Shown here: one piece after another, positions 16,893 through 24,646 of the stretch
Layout: each line of letters begins with the position of its first letter
How positions within the stretch are numbered: the stretch's first letter is position 1
From: Chloroflexi bacterium 44-23
GTDB taxonomy: Bacteria; Chloroflexota; Anaerolineae; Anaerolineales; Anaerolineaceae
DNA length: 64,000 nucleotides
NCBI GenBank assembly: GCA_001899005.1
Contig: MKUW01000010.1
Coordinates: 1-64,000 of the forward strand
Direction: 5' to 3'
Made by a program: the position numbers and the translations under genes
The notes under the pieces: generated by a model
The model's input: only the letters and a program-made list of their open reading frames with translations
The model's database searches: none
What the model was told of the DNA's origin: nothing

Positions 16893-18488
16893 ATGGATTC
16901 CCCCAATTCTTCACAAATGAGTGCCAATCGACAGATAGCGCGGGCTGCCGGTACGGTTATGCTAGCTTTTCTGGTAAGCAGTCTCTTCAATTTAATCCGT
17001 GGAATTGTCATTTTACGAGCTTTTGGCACAGGAATGGAGAGTGATGCCTTTTACTCTGCCAATCGCATTCCAGAATTTATTTTTAATTTAGTAGCAGGTG
17101 GGGCACTTGCGTCTGCTTTTATACCGACTTTCACAACCTTATTAACTCACGGGAAGAAGGAATCAGCCTGGCGGTTAGCTCATTCAATCATCAATCTGGT
17201 GATTGCGATCACAACATTACTGGCAGTATTCGCCGCAATCTTTGCTCCGCAGGTCGTGCGATATATTCTAGCGCCTGAATGGTTTTTAAATAATCCTCAA
17301 AAATTTGAGTTAACCGTCCAGCTTTTGCGATTACTTTTACCTTCAACCATCATTTTTGGTGTGTCGGGGTTGATCATGGGTATTTTGAATGCGCACCAGA
17401 GCTTTCTACTACCGGCTCTGGCACCTTCCATGTATTCATTAGGGATGATTCTGGGCGTGCTGGTTCTCGCTCCGAGCCTCGGAATATTTGGATTGGCTTG
17501 GGGAGTAATCTTAGGCGCCGGGTTGCACTTGCTAATACAATTGCCCAAGCTTTTACGTTTAAATGGCAAATACCGATTGATATTTGGGCTGCGTGATCCA
17601 GCTGTACGTGAAGTAGGCATGTTAATGCTGCCACGGGTGGCTGGTGTAGCCGTTGTACAAATCAATTTTTTGGTGAACACAAATCTGGCTTCGGGTTATT
17701 CTGAGGGCAGTGTAACCGGCCTGACGGGTGGTTTTTTCTTGATGTTGATGCCATTAATGTTCATTGCCCAGGCAATTGCGACAGCGTCTCTGCCTACTTT
17801 TTCAGCTCAGGTGGCATTAGGCAAAAAAGATGAAATGCGTGCTTCTCTGGTTGTCGCTTTAAAAGCCGTCTTGTTTCTTTCAATACCTGCCTCGATTGGA
17901 CTGGTATTATTACGTTTTCCGTTGATTCAAACACTTTACCAGAATGGTGAAGCATTTACATCAGAATCAACTCAGTTGGTTGCCTGGGCACTGCTCTGGT
18001 ACGGGATCGGGTTGGTTGGTCATAGTGTGGTTGAGATTATCAGCCGTGCGTTTTATGCCCTGCATGACACGCGAACACCAGTTATGGTGGGGGTGGTTGC
18101 CATGTCCCTTAACATTCTACTTAGTATTTTGTTGGGCGGGCTGTTTCAGAGGATTGGCTGGATGCCTCATGGCGGTCTGGCGCTTGCAAATACAATTGCC
18201 ACTGGACTTGAATCAGGGGCATTAATTTTTTTGATGCGCAGGCGCTTACAGGGAATTGACGGTCGCAATGTTCTGCGAATTTTATGGAAATCGCTCGCGG
18301 CGGCGACCATAATGGGGTTGGCAGTCGTTTGGTTTTTGCAAACAGTAGTAAATCAACCTGCCTGGATTGCTTTGTTCGCAGGGGCGGGATTGGGTATTGT
18401 TGTTTTTGTTTTCATAAGTTGGTTGTTACGCGTAGAAGAATTGAAACATATCAGTCAACTTTTTTTGCAGCGGGTAAAACGACAATAA
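16893..18488 (+). CDS. murJ: lipid II flippase MurJ
   Basis: The 531-residue protein has about 14 membrane helices of the MOP superfamily and flips lipid II across the cytoplasmic membrane for peptidoglycan synthesis. The family signature near the N-terminus is present (AFGTGMESDAFYSANRIPEF followed by NLVAGGALASAFIPTF), as are later conserved stretches such as LPSTIIFGVSGLIMGILNAH. A GTG one codon upstream is an alternative start. The ATG lies at the predicted transcription start and has no ribosome site. A SagB-like oxidoreductase gene follows 45 nt later. Confidence 0.95.
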   Translation: MDSPNSSQMSANRQIARAAGTVMLAFLVSSLFNLIRGIVILRAFGTGMESDAFYSANRIPEFIFNLVAGGALASAFIPTFTTLLTHGKKESAWRLAHSIINLVIAITTLLAVFAAIFAPQVVRYILAPEWFLNNPQKFELTVQLLRLLLPSTIIFGVSGLIMGILNAHQSFLLPALAPSMYSLGMILGVLVLAPSLGIFGLAWGVILGAGLHLLIQLPKLLRLNGKYRLIFGLRDPAVREVGMLMLPRVAGVAVVQINFLVNTNLASGYSEGSVTGLTGGFFLMLMPLMFIAQAIATASLPTFSAQVALGKKDEMRASLVVALKAVLFLSIPASIGLVLLRFPLIQTLYQNGEAFTSESTQLVAWALLWYGIGLVGHSVVEIISRAFYALHDTRTPVMVGVVAMSLNILLSILLGGLFQRIGWMPHGGLALANTIATGLESGALIFLMRRRLQGIDGRNVLRILWKSLAAATIMGLAVVWFLQTVVNQPAWIALFAGAGLGIVVFVFISWLLRVEELKHISQLFLQRVKRQ

Positions 18489-18533
18489 AAGAATCTATTT
18501 GGAATTATTAATTAAGGAAATTACGGAGGTATC

Positions 18534-19271
18534 ATGAGTGATGGGATTGGCAAACAATTTATGTTGGAAACTACGTATAAATATCTTTCCCCTTCATTGC
18601 AGCGACAGGGCGTACCTCAACCGCCATTACAGCTTCCTTATGATCCATCTGCATCTGTAGTTGCTTTGCCGGTTATTAACGGGCTCCCGGAACCCGAGAT
18701 GTTATTAAGCACTGCAATTAAAGAACGCCGAACACTGCGACGATACCAGGATACTGCCCTCACTCTGGCAGAATTGGCTTGTTTACTATGGGCTACCCAA
18801 GCTGTAACGTCGAAGAGTTCTCCAAAACATACCCTCCGAACTGTACCATCGGCAGGAGCGCGCCATGCGTTCGAAACTTACCTATTAATTAATCGGGTGG
18901 AAACGCTCACGCCAGGGATGTACCGCTATCTGGCAATCGAACATGCACTTTTGCCCCTGGATGATGATCCGGGAATAAATCAACGTGTGACCGCTGCTTG
19001 TGGCGATCAGTCGCAAATTCACGAGAGCGCGGTTACTTTCCTGTGGGTTGCAATCAAGGAGCGCATGTATTGGCGTTATGGTGAACGCGGCTACCGCTAT
19101 TTACATCTGGATGCCGGTCATGTGTGCCAGAATCTTTACCTGGGTGCGCAAGGTATTGCCTGTGGGGTCTGTGCCATTGCTGCTTTTGATGATGAAGCTT
19201 TAAACTCTGTTCTGAAACTGGATGGAGAAAATCGGTTTGTCGTCTATTTGGCTTCTTTGGGGAAGAAATGA
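18534..19271 (+). CDS. SagB/ThcOx-type nitroreductase-family oxidoreductase
   Basis: The 245-residue protein belongs to the FMN-dependent nitroreductase fold in its SagB/ThcOx branch. It has the conserved RRTLRRYQDTALTLAELACL entry, the TVPSAGARHAFETYLLINRV stretch after it, and the C-terminal HLDAGHVCQNLYLGAQGIA helix. SagB proteins oxidise azolines in peptide natural products, but no cyclodehydratase or precursor peptide gene is adjacent, so a stand-alone redox role is as likely. ACGGAGG precedes the ATG. It may be cotranscribed with murJ. Confidence 0.82.
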   Translation: MSDGIGKQFMLETTYKYLSPSLQRQGVPQPPLQLPYDPSASVVALPVINGLPEPEMLLSTAIKERRTLRRYQDTALTLAELACLLWATQAVTSKSSPKHTLRTVPSAGARHAFETYLLINRVETLTPGMYRYLAIEHALLPLDDDPGINQRVTAACGDQSQIHESAVTFLWVAIKERMYWRYGERGYRYLHLDAGHVCQNLYLGAQGIACGVCAIAAFDDEALNSVLKLDGENRFVVYLASLGKK

Positions 19272-19280
19272 GGATAAATA

Positions 19281-19305
19281 AACCGTGAGGGTTCAACTCA
19301 CGGTT
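19281..19305 (-). terminator. intrinsic terminator between convergent genes
   Basis: AACCGTGAG (19281-19289) pairs perfectly with CTCACGGTT (19297-19305) around a 7-nt loop. The minus strand continues TTATTTATCC, so it mainly ends the LCP-protein transcript; the plus-strand tail is weaker. Confidence 0.75.
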
Positions 19306-19330
19306 ATTGCAGGGTCATATTTTACTTGAG

Positions 19331-20791
19331 CTATTTTTCGGGGAAGTTATTGGTATTCACATAATTCGCCCAGTCATTGCCAAAATCAATGGCAATGTCG
19401 GTATTACTGTTTAAATCAAGGCGATTAAAGAGACGCGGTGGGTTCAAACCGGCTTTTTCAAACAAATCGAAAATGAATTGAATGGTGTATGGTCTGGATT
19501 TATATAAATAAATAGTGGTTACATCGGTTGCCTGCCCATTTGATTCTTCAATGACGTTGAATCCATAATTGCGCAGATATTCGCTACTGGAAGCGGCGAG
19601 TCCCCCCATCCAGCTCCCATTCTGGATCGTTACACGGGCATTTTCAGTGGTGATCAGGCTATTATTATCGCCATCTTTGGCAACTGCGGCCGGACCAACC
19701 GGACCGCCGGTTGTGAATGCCTGGTCGCGAACCAGACGGATTTTATCCGGGATTGGGATCAGGATATCTTGCTTGCCATCCGGTGTTTTGCCAAGCTCGA
19801 CGTCGGTGGTGTCAATCACAAAGGTTTTGATATTTTCACGCTCGATCTTCAATGCAGAAACAGCTAGACGGATGGCTTGATCGAAGGCCAAATTTGTTTT
19901 GATTCCCGACGAAATTTCATTGTAAAGCACAGGAGCCTTTGAGATTAGCAGCGGCAGCATATCATAGCTCAAGACGCGATTGCGAATGGAGAGAATGACC
20001 TCCTGTTGGCGTTTGGCGCGATCAAAATCTCCGCCTTCCGTATAACGTGCGCGTGCATAGCCCAGAGCAAGATCACCCGGCAGGGTGACTGTTACCCCGG
20101 CTTTCAATGTTTGTTTATATCCATCACCGATAGGAACAATTTTAACATCCATATCGGGGGTGACAGGTATGCCTTTAATTTCATCAATAAAGCGCACAAA
20201 AGCTGAAAAATCGATTTGTGCATAGTAATCAATTGGCACGCCCAGGAATTGCGTGACGGTTTCCATGGCGAGAGCCGGGCCTCCGCCGGGCAGGTTATAT
20301 AGTTCACCCAATCGATAGGCTGTATTAATTTTGTCGTATTCAAAGCCAGGGATATTGACCCACATATCGCGTGGAATTGACATAATCGCAGCCGTTTTGG
20401 TGAGCGGATCCATCGAAAGCAGGATCATTGTGTCGGTACGTGGAACTTCACCAGCTTCCCAATCGCGGTAATCAAGCCCCATTACTAAGACAGTTATCCG
20501 GCTGACCCCATCCCAGGGTTCAGGAGTTGTCCCGCTACTAATTTGAATGGGGCTATTCGGGACTTTCGTTTCCATTCCTGGGAGCTGAGGATTATTGGGG
20601 TCGCTATTTCCTTTTGGGGGAACTGGAATACCCCCCAAATCGGTCATCGTCCAGGTGGAAATGATGGTTTGGGAGACACGGAATACGATAATGCCGGCAG
20701 CCACCGCCAAAATGAGAAATACTGACAGAATAATTATTGTCGTTCTATCAAATACGATAGGACGTTTTTGTTTCTTTTCTTTTTTGTTCAT
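19331..20791 (-). CDS. LytR-CpsA-Psr (LCP) family ligase with LytR_C domain
   Basis: LCP enzymes transfer lipid-linked glycopolymers onto peptidoglycan outside the membrane. The 486-residue protein has a short basic cytoplasmic tail, one membrane helix (TTIIILSVFLILAVAAGIIV), a Pro-rich linker and the LCP domain with its conserved Asp and Arg motifs: VLVMGLDYRDWEAG, VPRTDTMILLSMDP, IPRDMWVNIP, DKINTAYRLG and GGDFDRAKRQQEVI. A C-terminal LytR_C domain follows (ARVTIQNGSWMGGLAASSSE). In this lineage the acceptor and polymer are unknown. Confidence 0.92.
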   Translation of the reverse strand: MNKKEKKQKRPIVFDRTTIIILSVFLILAVAAGIIVFRVSQTIISTWTMTDLGGIPVPPKGNSDPNNPQLPGMETKVPNSPIQISSGTTPEPWDGVSRITVLVMGLDYRDWEAGEVPRTDTMILLSMDPLTKTAAIMSIPRDMWVNIPGFEYDKINTAYRLGELYNLPGGGPALAMETVTQFLGVPIDYYAQIDFSAFVRFIDEIKGIPVTPDMDVKIVPIGDGYKQTLKAGVTVTLPGDLALGYARARYTEGGDFDRAKRQQEVILSIRNRVLSYDMLPLLISKAPVLYNEISSGIKTNLAFDQAIRLAVSALKIERENIKTFVIDTTDVELGKTPDGKQDILIPIPDKIRLVRDQAFTTGGPVGPAAVAKDGDNNSLITTENARVTIQNGSWMGGLAASSSEYLRNYGFNVIEESNGQATDVTTIYLYKSRPYTIQFIFDLFEKAGLNPPRLFNRLDLNSNTDIAIDFGNDWANYVNTNNFPEK

Positions 20792-20891
20792 ATAGGTATC
20801 AACTTGTACTTACTATTAAATGTTTGCTTTGTATAGTTTTTTAATAATGCTTTCTACCAAACCGACCCAGATATTGGATCTGGTTAACCGG

Positions 20892-21113
20892 TTAATCCAT
20901 GGGCGGCGGTGGAACAGGTAAATCATCTTGCGGCGTCGTTTTCCACTTATCGCCTTCATCAATTAACATGACAGGAATATCCTCTACAATGGGATACTTT
21001 CGCCCGCAATCCTGACAAACGAGCCAGGAATCTTTTACTAATTCAAGCAGACCTTCAGTTTCACGTACACATGCCGGACATCGTAAGATATCGAGTAAAT
21101 CTTGACTGACCAT
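20892..21113 (-). CDS. Trm112-like zinc protein (UPF0434 family)
   Basis: The 73-residue protein has the Trm112p fold: LLDILRCPACVRETEGLLEL, then VCQDCGRKYPIVEDIPVMLI. The two CxxC pairs probably bind zinc. Eukaryotic Trm112 activates methyltransferases, while the role of short bacterial members is not established. The ATG has GCGGAGGG upstream. It is apparently monocistronic. Confidence 0.85.
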   Translation of the reverse strand: MVSQDLLDILRCPACVRETEGLLELVKDSWLVCQDCGRKYPIVEDIPVMLIDEGDKWKTTPQDDLPVPPPPMD

Positions 21114-21360
21114 TTTCCCTCCGCTTATGGAGCTAAATTGAATAACATTTTACCATATGCACTATTCTAGCCGATAACTACCAAATTGCCCACATTGGAC
21201 AGACAACAAGAAATGGTTGGGGTGTTTATAAATGCGTCTCTCATTTGGAAAGAATTGACTGGCCGATCGAAATGAAAAGCAAACCGGGCGGTTGGAATTG
21301 AAAGAGCGATACGAGTTTTCATAAAAAATCTGAAAAGATCAATATTATCTTAAAAGCAAG

Positions 21361-21434
21361 TGCCCCAGGAGGGACTCGAACTCTCAACCTAAGCGTTAGG
21401 AGTGCTTTGCTCTGTCCTATTGAGCTACTGGGGC
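21361..21434 (-). tRNA. tRNA-Arg (anticodon CCU)
   Basis: Read on the minus strand, the gene begins GCCCCAG and its acceptor arm pairs fully with CTGGGGC, with A as discriminator base. D stem GCTC/GAGC, anticodon loop CTCCTAA (anticodon CCT in DNA) and T loop TTCGAGT are all present. One A-C mismatch lies in the T stem and one at the anticodon stem base. The 3' CCA is not encoded. Confidence 0.9.
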
Positions 21435-21443
21435 AGTGCTGGA

Positions 21444-21452
21444 ATTATAGCA
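21444..21452 (-). promoter_or_regulatory. extended -10 promoter of tRNA-Arg
   Basis: On the minus strand TGCTATAAT lies nine bases before the tRNA 5' end, a normal distance for a tRNA promoter. The -10 hexamer and TGn extension are perfect, and no clear -35 is seen. Confidence 0.6.
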
Positions 21453-21549
21453 AACTCAAGCATGTTTGACCAGATACCAGCGATATGCCGTGATTAATCC
21501 ATGCGCACCACTTTGTTCTTTGATCATGAATTGGTGTTTAATAATTTCT

Positions 21550-22485
21550 TTAGCGTGCTTCGCTGATTTCAACTTTTTCAAAGGCGATATTAAGCGGGTA
21601 CTTTCCTGAAGCGGATGCCAGACCAAGCCCAATGCCTCCGCCGGTTTCCATCCCGCGTACCTCTTGATTCCATATATCTTTTCCGTTAACTGCCAGGGCC
21701 AAGCTATCCTCTTTACATGTCCAGCGAATGGTATTTTCTTTGCCAGCTCCGCTTTGTACACCTGGAGCACCACCCTGTGCAATGGCAATATATGGATTAC
21801 CACCTTTTAATTTTATGCTGGCATCATATCGATAAATATAAAAGGAACCACTGCTTTCAACCCGCACCTCATACCAACCGCTATCATTTACCTGACAGGC
21901 GATCGTAGCACCGTTTTGGTTAAAACTTGGGTCAATCTTTATGAAAGTGGCTTCAATGGCCACTTCCTGATAAGTGTTAGCTGTGTTAAATGCATACAGA
22001 TAAACCTCATCAGAGACTACATGTTTGAATTCCAACGCTCCATTTCTTATCCCTGCGAATTCATTGGGAGAAGAGGTCAGACTGGTGATTGATTTCATTT
22101 CCTCCAAACTGGATGGCCAACAAGGTGAGGCGTTGTCAAATTCCTCAACCCCAAATTTCGGACATTCTGAAGCGGGCTCAGGCGTGGCTTTTGCTGCCGG
22201 AGGAGCTTGGGTTGTTTCCGCGGAGGTTTCCGTTGTTGCTTCCACGGTTTTTTGCTCTGTCACAGCCTGGGTCAGCTCCTGTGTTGCTTTTGGGGTTGCG
22301 ACAAAGAGGGCAATTGTGGCTTGCGGCATTTCCGTTACTAATTGTTGTGTGATTTCAGTAGCAGACTGGCTGCTTTTCGTGTTTGGAGAAAGATCAGATT
22401 TATCTTTTGATTGCAAAGCAGATAAATTACAGGCCAAACTTGTGGCTGAAATAAGTACCAGGAATGATACAAAAAGTTTTTTCAT
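21550..22485 (-). CDS. lipoprotein with laminin-G/concanavalin-like C-terminal domain
   Basis: The 311-residue protein has a signal peptide (MKKLFVSFLVLISATSLAC) with a good lipobox at SLAC. A Thr/Ala/Pro-rich linker of about 90 residues follows. The C-terminal 190 residues (FGVEEFDNASPCWP to NIAFEKVEISEAR) form an all-beta region with the pattern of laminin-G/concanavalin-like domains (TIACQVNDSGWYEVRVE, ENTIRWTCKEDSLALAVNG), suggesting glycan or surface binding. Ligand and role are unknown. The ATG is chosen because TTGGGAG precedes it and the signal peptide starts there. Confidence 0.65.
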   Translation of the reverse strand: MKKLFVSFLVLISATSLACNLSALQSKDKSDLSPNTKSSQSATEITQQLVTEMPQATIALFVATPKATQELTQAVTEQKTVEATTETSAETTQAPPAAKATPEPASECPKFGVEEFDNASPCWPSSLEEMKSITSLTSSPNEFAGIRNGALEFKHVVSDEVYLYAFNTANTYQEVAIEATFIKIDPSFNQNGATIACQVNDSGWYEVRVESSGSFYIYRYDASIKLKGGNPYIAIAQGGAPGVQSGAGKENTIRWTCKEDSLALAVNGKDIWNQEVRGMETGGGIGLGLASASGKYPLNIAFEKVEISEAR

Positions 22486-23132
22486 GGTGGCTCCCAATCC
22501 GAGTCTATTTTTTATCCAATTGAAAATTAATTATAAAGGAAGGAATATGCACATGCTTCGAGATTGGTTATGCGCTTATAAAACGTCCACAACCATATAA
22601 TTTGAAAGACAATTATTTATTGTTTAGATAGTATTGATTGTAGTAAGATTTATTGGCGCGTCAAGTAGGAAGGCACCTAAAGGTTCTACCACCAGGCACG
22701 AATTTTGGCCGGTTACGGGTTATTTAAGCCAAGACAAACTACTTAGTTTCTAGAAATGATCTCAATGCGCAGCAAAAACTTGTTTTATGGCCATTTTAAT
22801 CGAAAAAGAATGCCACATTACCAAAGACCGGGAGCAGTGGCTCGCAGTGACAATACCGGATGGTACAGTTGTTCTTAAAAGAAGGGATCGCCAAACATGG
22901 GGGGGACATGCTTGGCGATCTCCAGGGAGGGAATGCCATCAAAATTGCATTTGACAGATCAATAATCCATTAACTGTCAACAATCAGGATGGTCAGACAC
23001 CTTGTACCATTAATTTTTCTGGTGTCTTATGGATATTTTAGACCTTAATTATCAGATTTACATTAAAACATTATTAGAAAATCAAAATGCCAGAACTATA
23101 AAATCCTGACCTACAGAAAGTATCTATAGCCA
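22486..23132. other. 647-bp region without a convincing gene
   Basis: No RNA family was recognised. It contains a strong inverted repeat GATCGCCAA (22886-22894) / TTGGCGATC (22912-22920) whose minus-strand tail reads CCCTTCTTTT, so it may terminate the NYN-nuclease mRNA. Two further dyads follow: TTGACAG (22951-22957) / CTGTCAA (22974-22980), and GACACC (22996-23001) / GGTGTC (23021-23026). A 55-codon reading frame at 22787-22954 covers the first hairpin. Confidence 0.45.
22787..22954 (+). CDS. possible small protein or pseudogene remnant
   Basis: The 55-residue frame has a protein-like composition (CHITKDREQWLAVTIPDGTV), but there is no Shine-Dalgarno, no recognisable promoter and no family match that I know. 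The last third overlaps the GATCGCCAA hairpin. It may be a decayed gene fragment. Treat it as weak. Confidence 0.15.
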   Translation: MAILIEKECHITKDREQWLAVTIPDGTVVLKRRDRQTWGGHAWRSPGRECHQNCI

Positions 23133-23615
23133 TTATTTTTTTGATGATTTCTTTTTCTGGAGAAACAATCGCTCAAATTCGGCGATTTCCGCCGCACTTT
23201 GCCGCTCGGGATCCGGTTTAACGCTTTGGCCGGGTTGGTTGTGCATTGCTTGCATTTCGCGAAAAAACTCTTCTGAAGACTTTGCTGTAGCAGAACAGGC
23301 GCGTACTTCGTTCTGAATTGCATGGTCAGAACTGACCACAATAACCTGGCTGGCTTGTTTTCCCATTTTCCTAACCCGATCAATGATGGCATTATCGGCG
23401 GTTAAGCCCTGCCGGATAAAATGGGCTGTAATTGAGCCAAATTTACGGGTGTTGGCATAGCCCGGAGGAGCATTATCAAAATAAACCTCAACCTTTTTAC
23501 GTTTCAGGCGTGCAAATTCTTGCAATAGTTCTATCAACTGGTTTTCTTTATCATCCATTGCCAGAGACATTCCGTAAATTTTCGGGATCAGGTTGTGGCC
23601 GTCAATCAGGTACAT
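23133..23615 (-). CDS. NYN-domain RNA endonuclease (YacP/Rae1-like)
   Basis: The 160-residue protein is a NYN/PIN-like nuclease. Acidic residues of the active site are visible in YLIDGHNLI (Asp5), VEVYFDNAPPG and VIVVSSDHAIQ, in the order typical of YacP/Rae1 proteins. Bacillus Rae1 cleaves mRNA on the ribosome; here the function is inferred only from the domain. A Lys/Glu-rich C-terminus follows. It is divergent from the LTD-dnaX operon, from which it is separated by 100 bp. Confidence 0.82.
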   Translation of the reverse strand: MYLIDGHNLIPKIYGMSLAMDDKENQLIELLQEFARLKRKKVEVYFDNAPPGYANTRKFGSITAHFIRQGLTADNAIIDRVRKMGKQASQVIVVSSDHAIQNEVRACSATAKSSEEFFREMQAMHNQPGQSVKPDPERQSAAEIAEFERLFLQKKKSSKK

Positions 23616-23715
23616 GATAATCCTCTTGATATCTTTGTTTTATTTAACTTTGATAATATGCTATGATTCTGAGTAGAAATCCAAATCCTTTCAGACGACT
23701 GCGAGGGAAAAATTA

Positions 23716-24213
23716 ATGAGATTTTGGAAAAGATGGCTGCCTTTTTTATTGGTGAATATATTTATCTCGGCTGCCACAACAATAATTGTTCTCATTTTGT
23801 GGAGTCGTGCGAACCCTTCACAGCGATTGACCATCCAATTTGAACCGGGAACTGAATCCCCACCGGTGACGAATATTCCTCTAGCTACTTTACCACCTTT
23901 AAGTGAGCCTGTCATTGCCATAACCAATGTTTTTGGTGCTGGCAACCTGGAAAATGAATACGTTGTTGTCAAGCGTGTAGGGCAAGGTGATCTTAACCTG
24001 AGCGGTTGGTATTTGATGGATGAACAAGGTGATAAGTTTGTTTTTCCGGAATTTGATTTGATGCAAGGCGAATTGGAGATTTATACGCGTAGTGGGGTTG
24101 ATTCAGCCAACAAATTGTATTGGAATGCCAATAAAGCGATGTGGGGTTCAGGTGAGATCGCTCGTATCCTCGATCCGCAAGGACAGGAGCGTTCTGCTTT
24201 CACAATTCCTTGA
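23716..24213 (+). CDS. lamin-tail-domain (LTD) protein with N-terminal membrane anchor
   Basis: The 165-residue protein has one membrane helix (FLLVNIFISAATTIIVLILW) and an extracytoplasmic part. From about residue 65 it has the LTD immunoglobulin-like pattern (ITNVFGAGNLENEYVVVKRV, LNLSGWYLMDEQGDKFVFP, LEIYTRSG). LTDs are common in bacterial surface proteins and are thought to bind other macromolecules. It starts a likely operon with DUF1992, dnaX, ebfC and recR, but the link is probably only positional. Confidence 0.75.
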   Translation: MRFWKRWLPFLLVNIFISAATTIIVLILWSRANPSQRLTIQFEPGTESPPVTNIPLATLPPLSEPVIAITNVFGAGNLENEYVVVKRVGQGDLNLSGWYLMDEQGDKFVFPEFDLMQGELEIYTRSGVDSANKLYWNANKAMWGSGEIARILDPQGQERSAFTIP

Positions 24214-24221
24214 GAGGAATC

Positions 24222-24632
24222 ATGCCATTGCGTTTGGAATTAATCGCTGAACAAAAAATCCTGGAGGCTATCCAGACTGGCGTTTTTGATAATCTTTCCG
24301 GGGAAGGGAAACCGATTCAATGGAAAGAGAATGTATTTGCCCCGGATGAATGGCGAATGGCCTTTGATATCTTCCAACAGAATGGTTACTTGTTGCCCTG
24401 GATGGAAAAAAGGCGCGAGATAGAAGAAACGTACGAACAACTTATCAGCCAGTGCAAACTTGCGCTCGCCAGGGGAGATATCAATGCCCGAGCTGAATTT
24501 TTTAAGCAAGTTGACGCGCTCAACCGCAAGATTATCGATTACAATTTAATTGTGCCGCTAGCGCAGTTTCAGCGACCAACATATGATGCTAGAAATATTT
24601 ATAACAAACTGAAGGAATTACAGAACAATTAA
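24222..24632 (+). CDS. DUF1992 (DnaJ homologue subfamily C member 28-like) protein
   Basis: The 136-residue protein matches the DUF1992 family: LIAEQKILEAIQTGVFDNL, the GEGKPIQWKEN motif and a helical C-terminus (ALNRKIIDYNLIVPLAQFQR). Its function is unknown; the name comes from a human protein in which this domain follows a J domain, which is missing here. The ATG at 24222 is chosen because GAGAGGAA lies just before it. It is 14 nt upstream of dnaX. Confidence 0.8.
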   Translation: MPLRLELIAEQKILEAIQTGVFDNLSGEGKPIQWKENVFAPDEWRMAFDIFQQNGYLLPWMEKRREIEETYEQLISQCKLALARGDINARAEFFKQVDALNRKIIDYNLIVPLAQFQRPTYDARNIYNKLKELQNN

Positions 24633-24646
24633 AGTTAGGAAGCAGA

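Noticed and set aside
18534..19271. azole-peptide biosynthetic cluster around the SagB-like gene
   Set aside because: No cyclodehydratase, precursor peptide or export gene is adjacent. murJ and an LCP protein are its neighbours.
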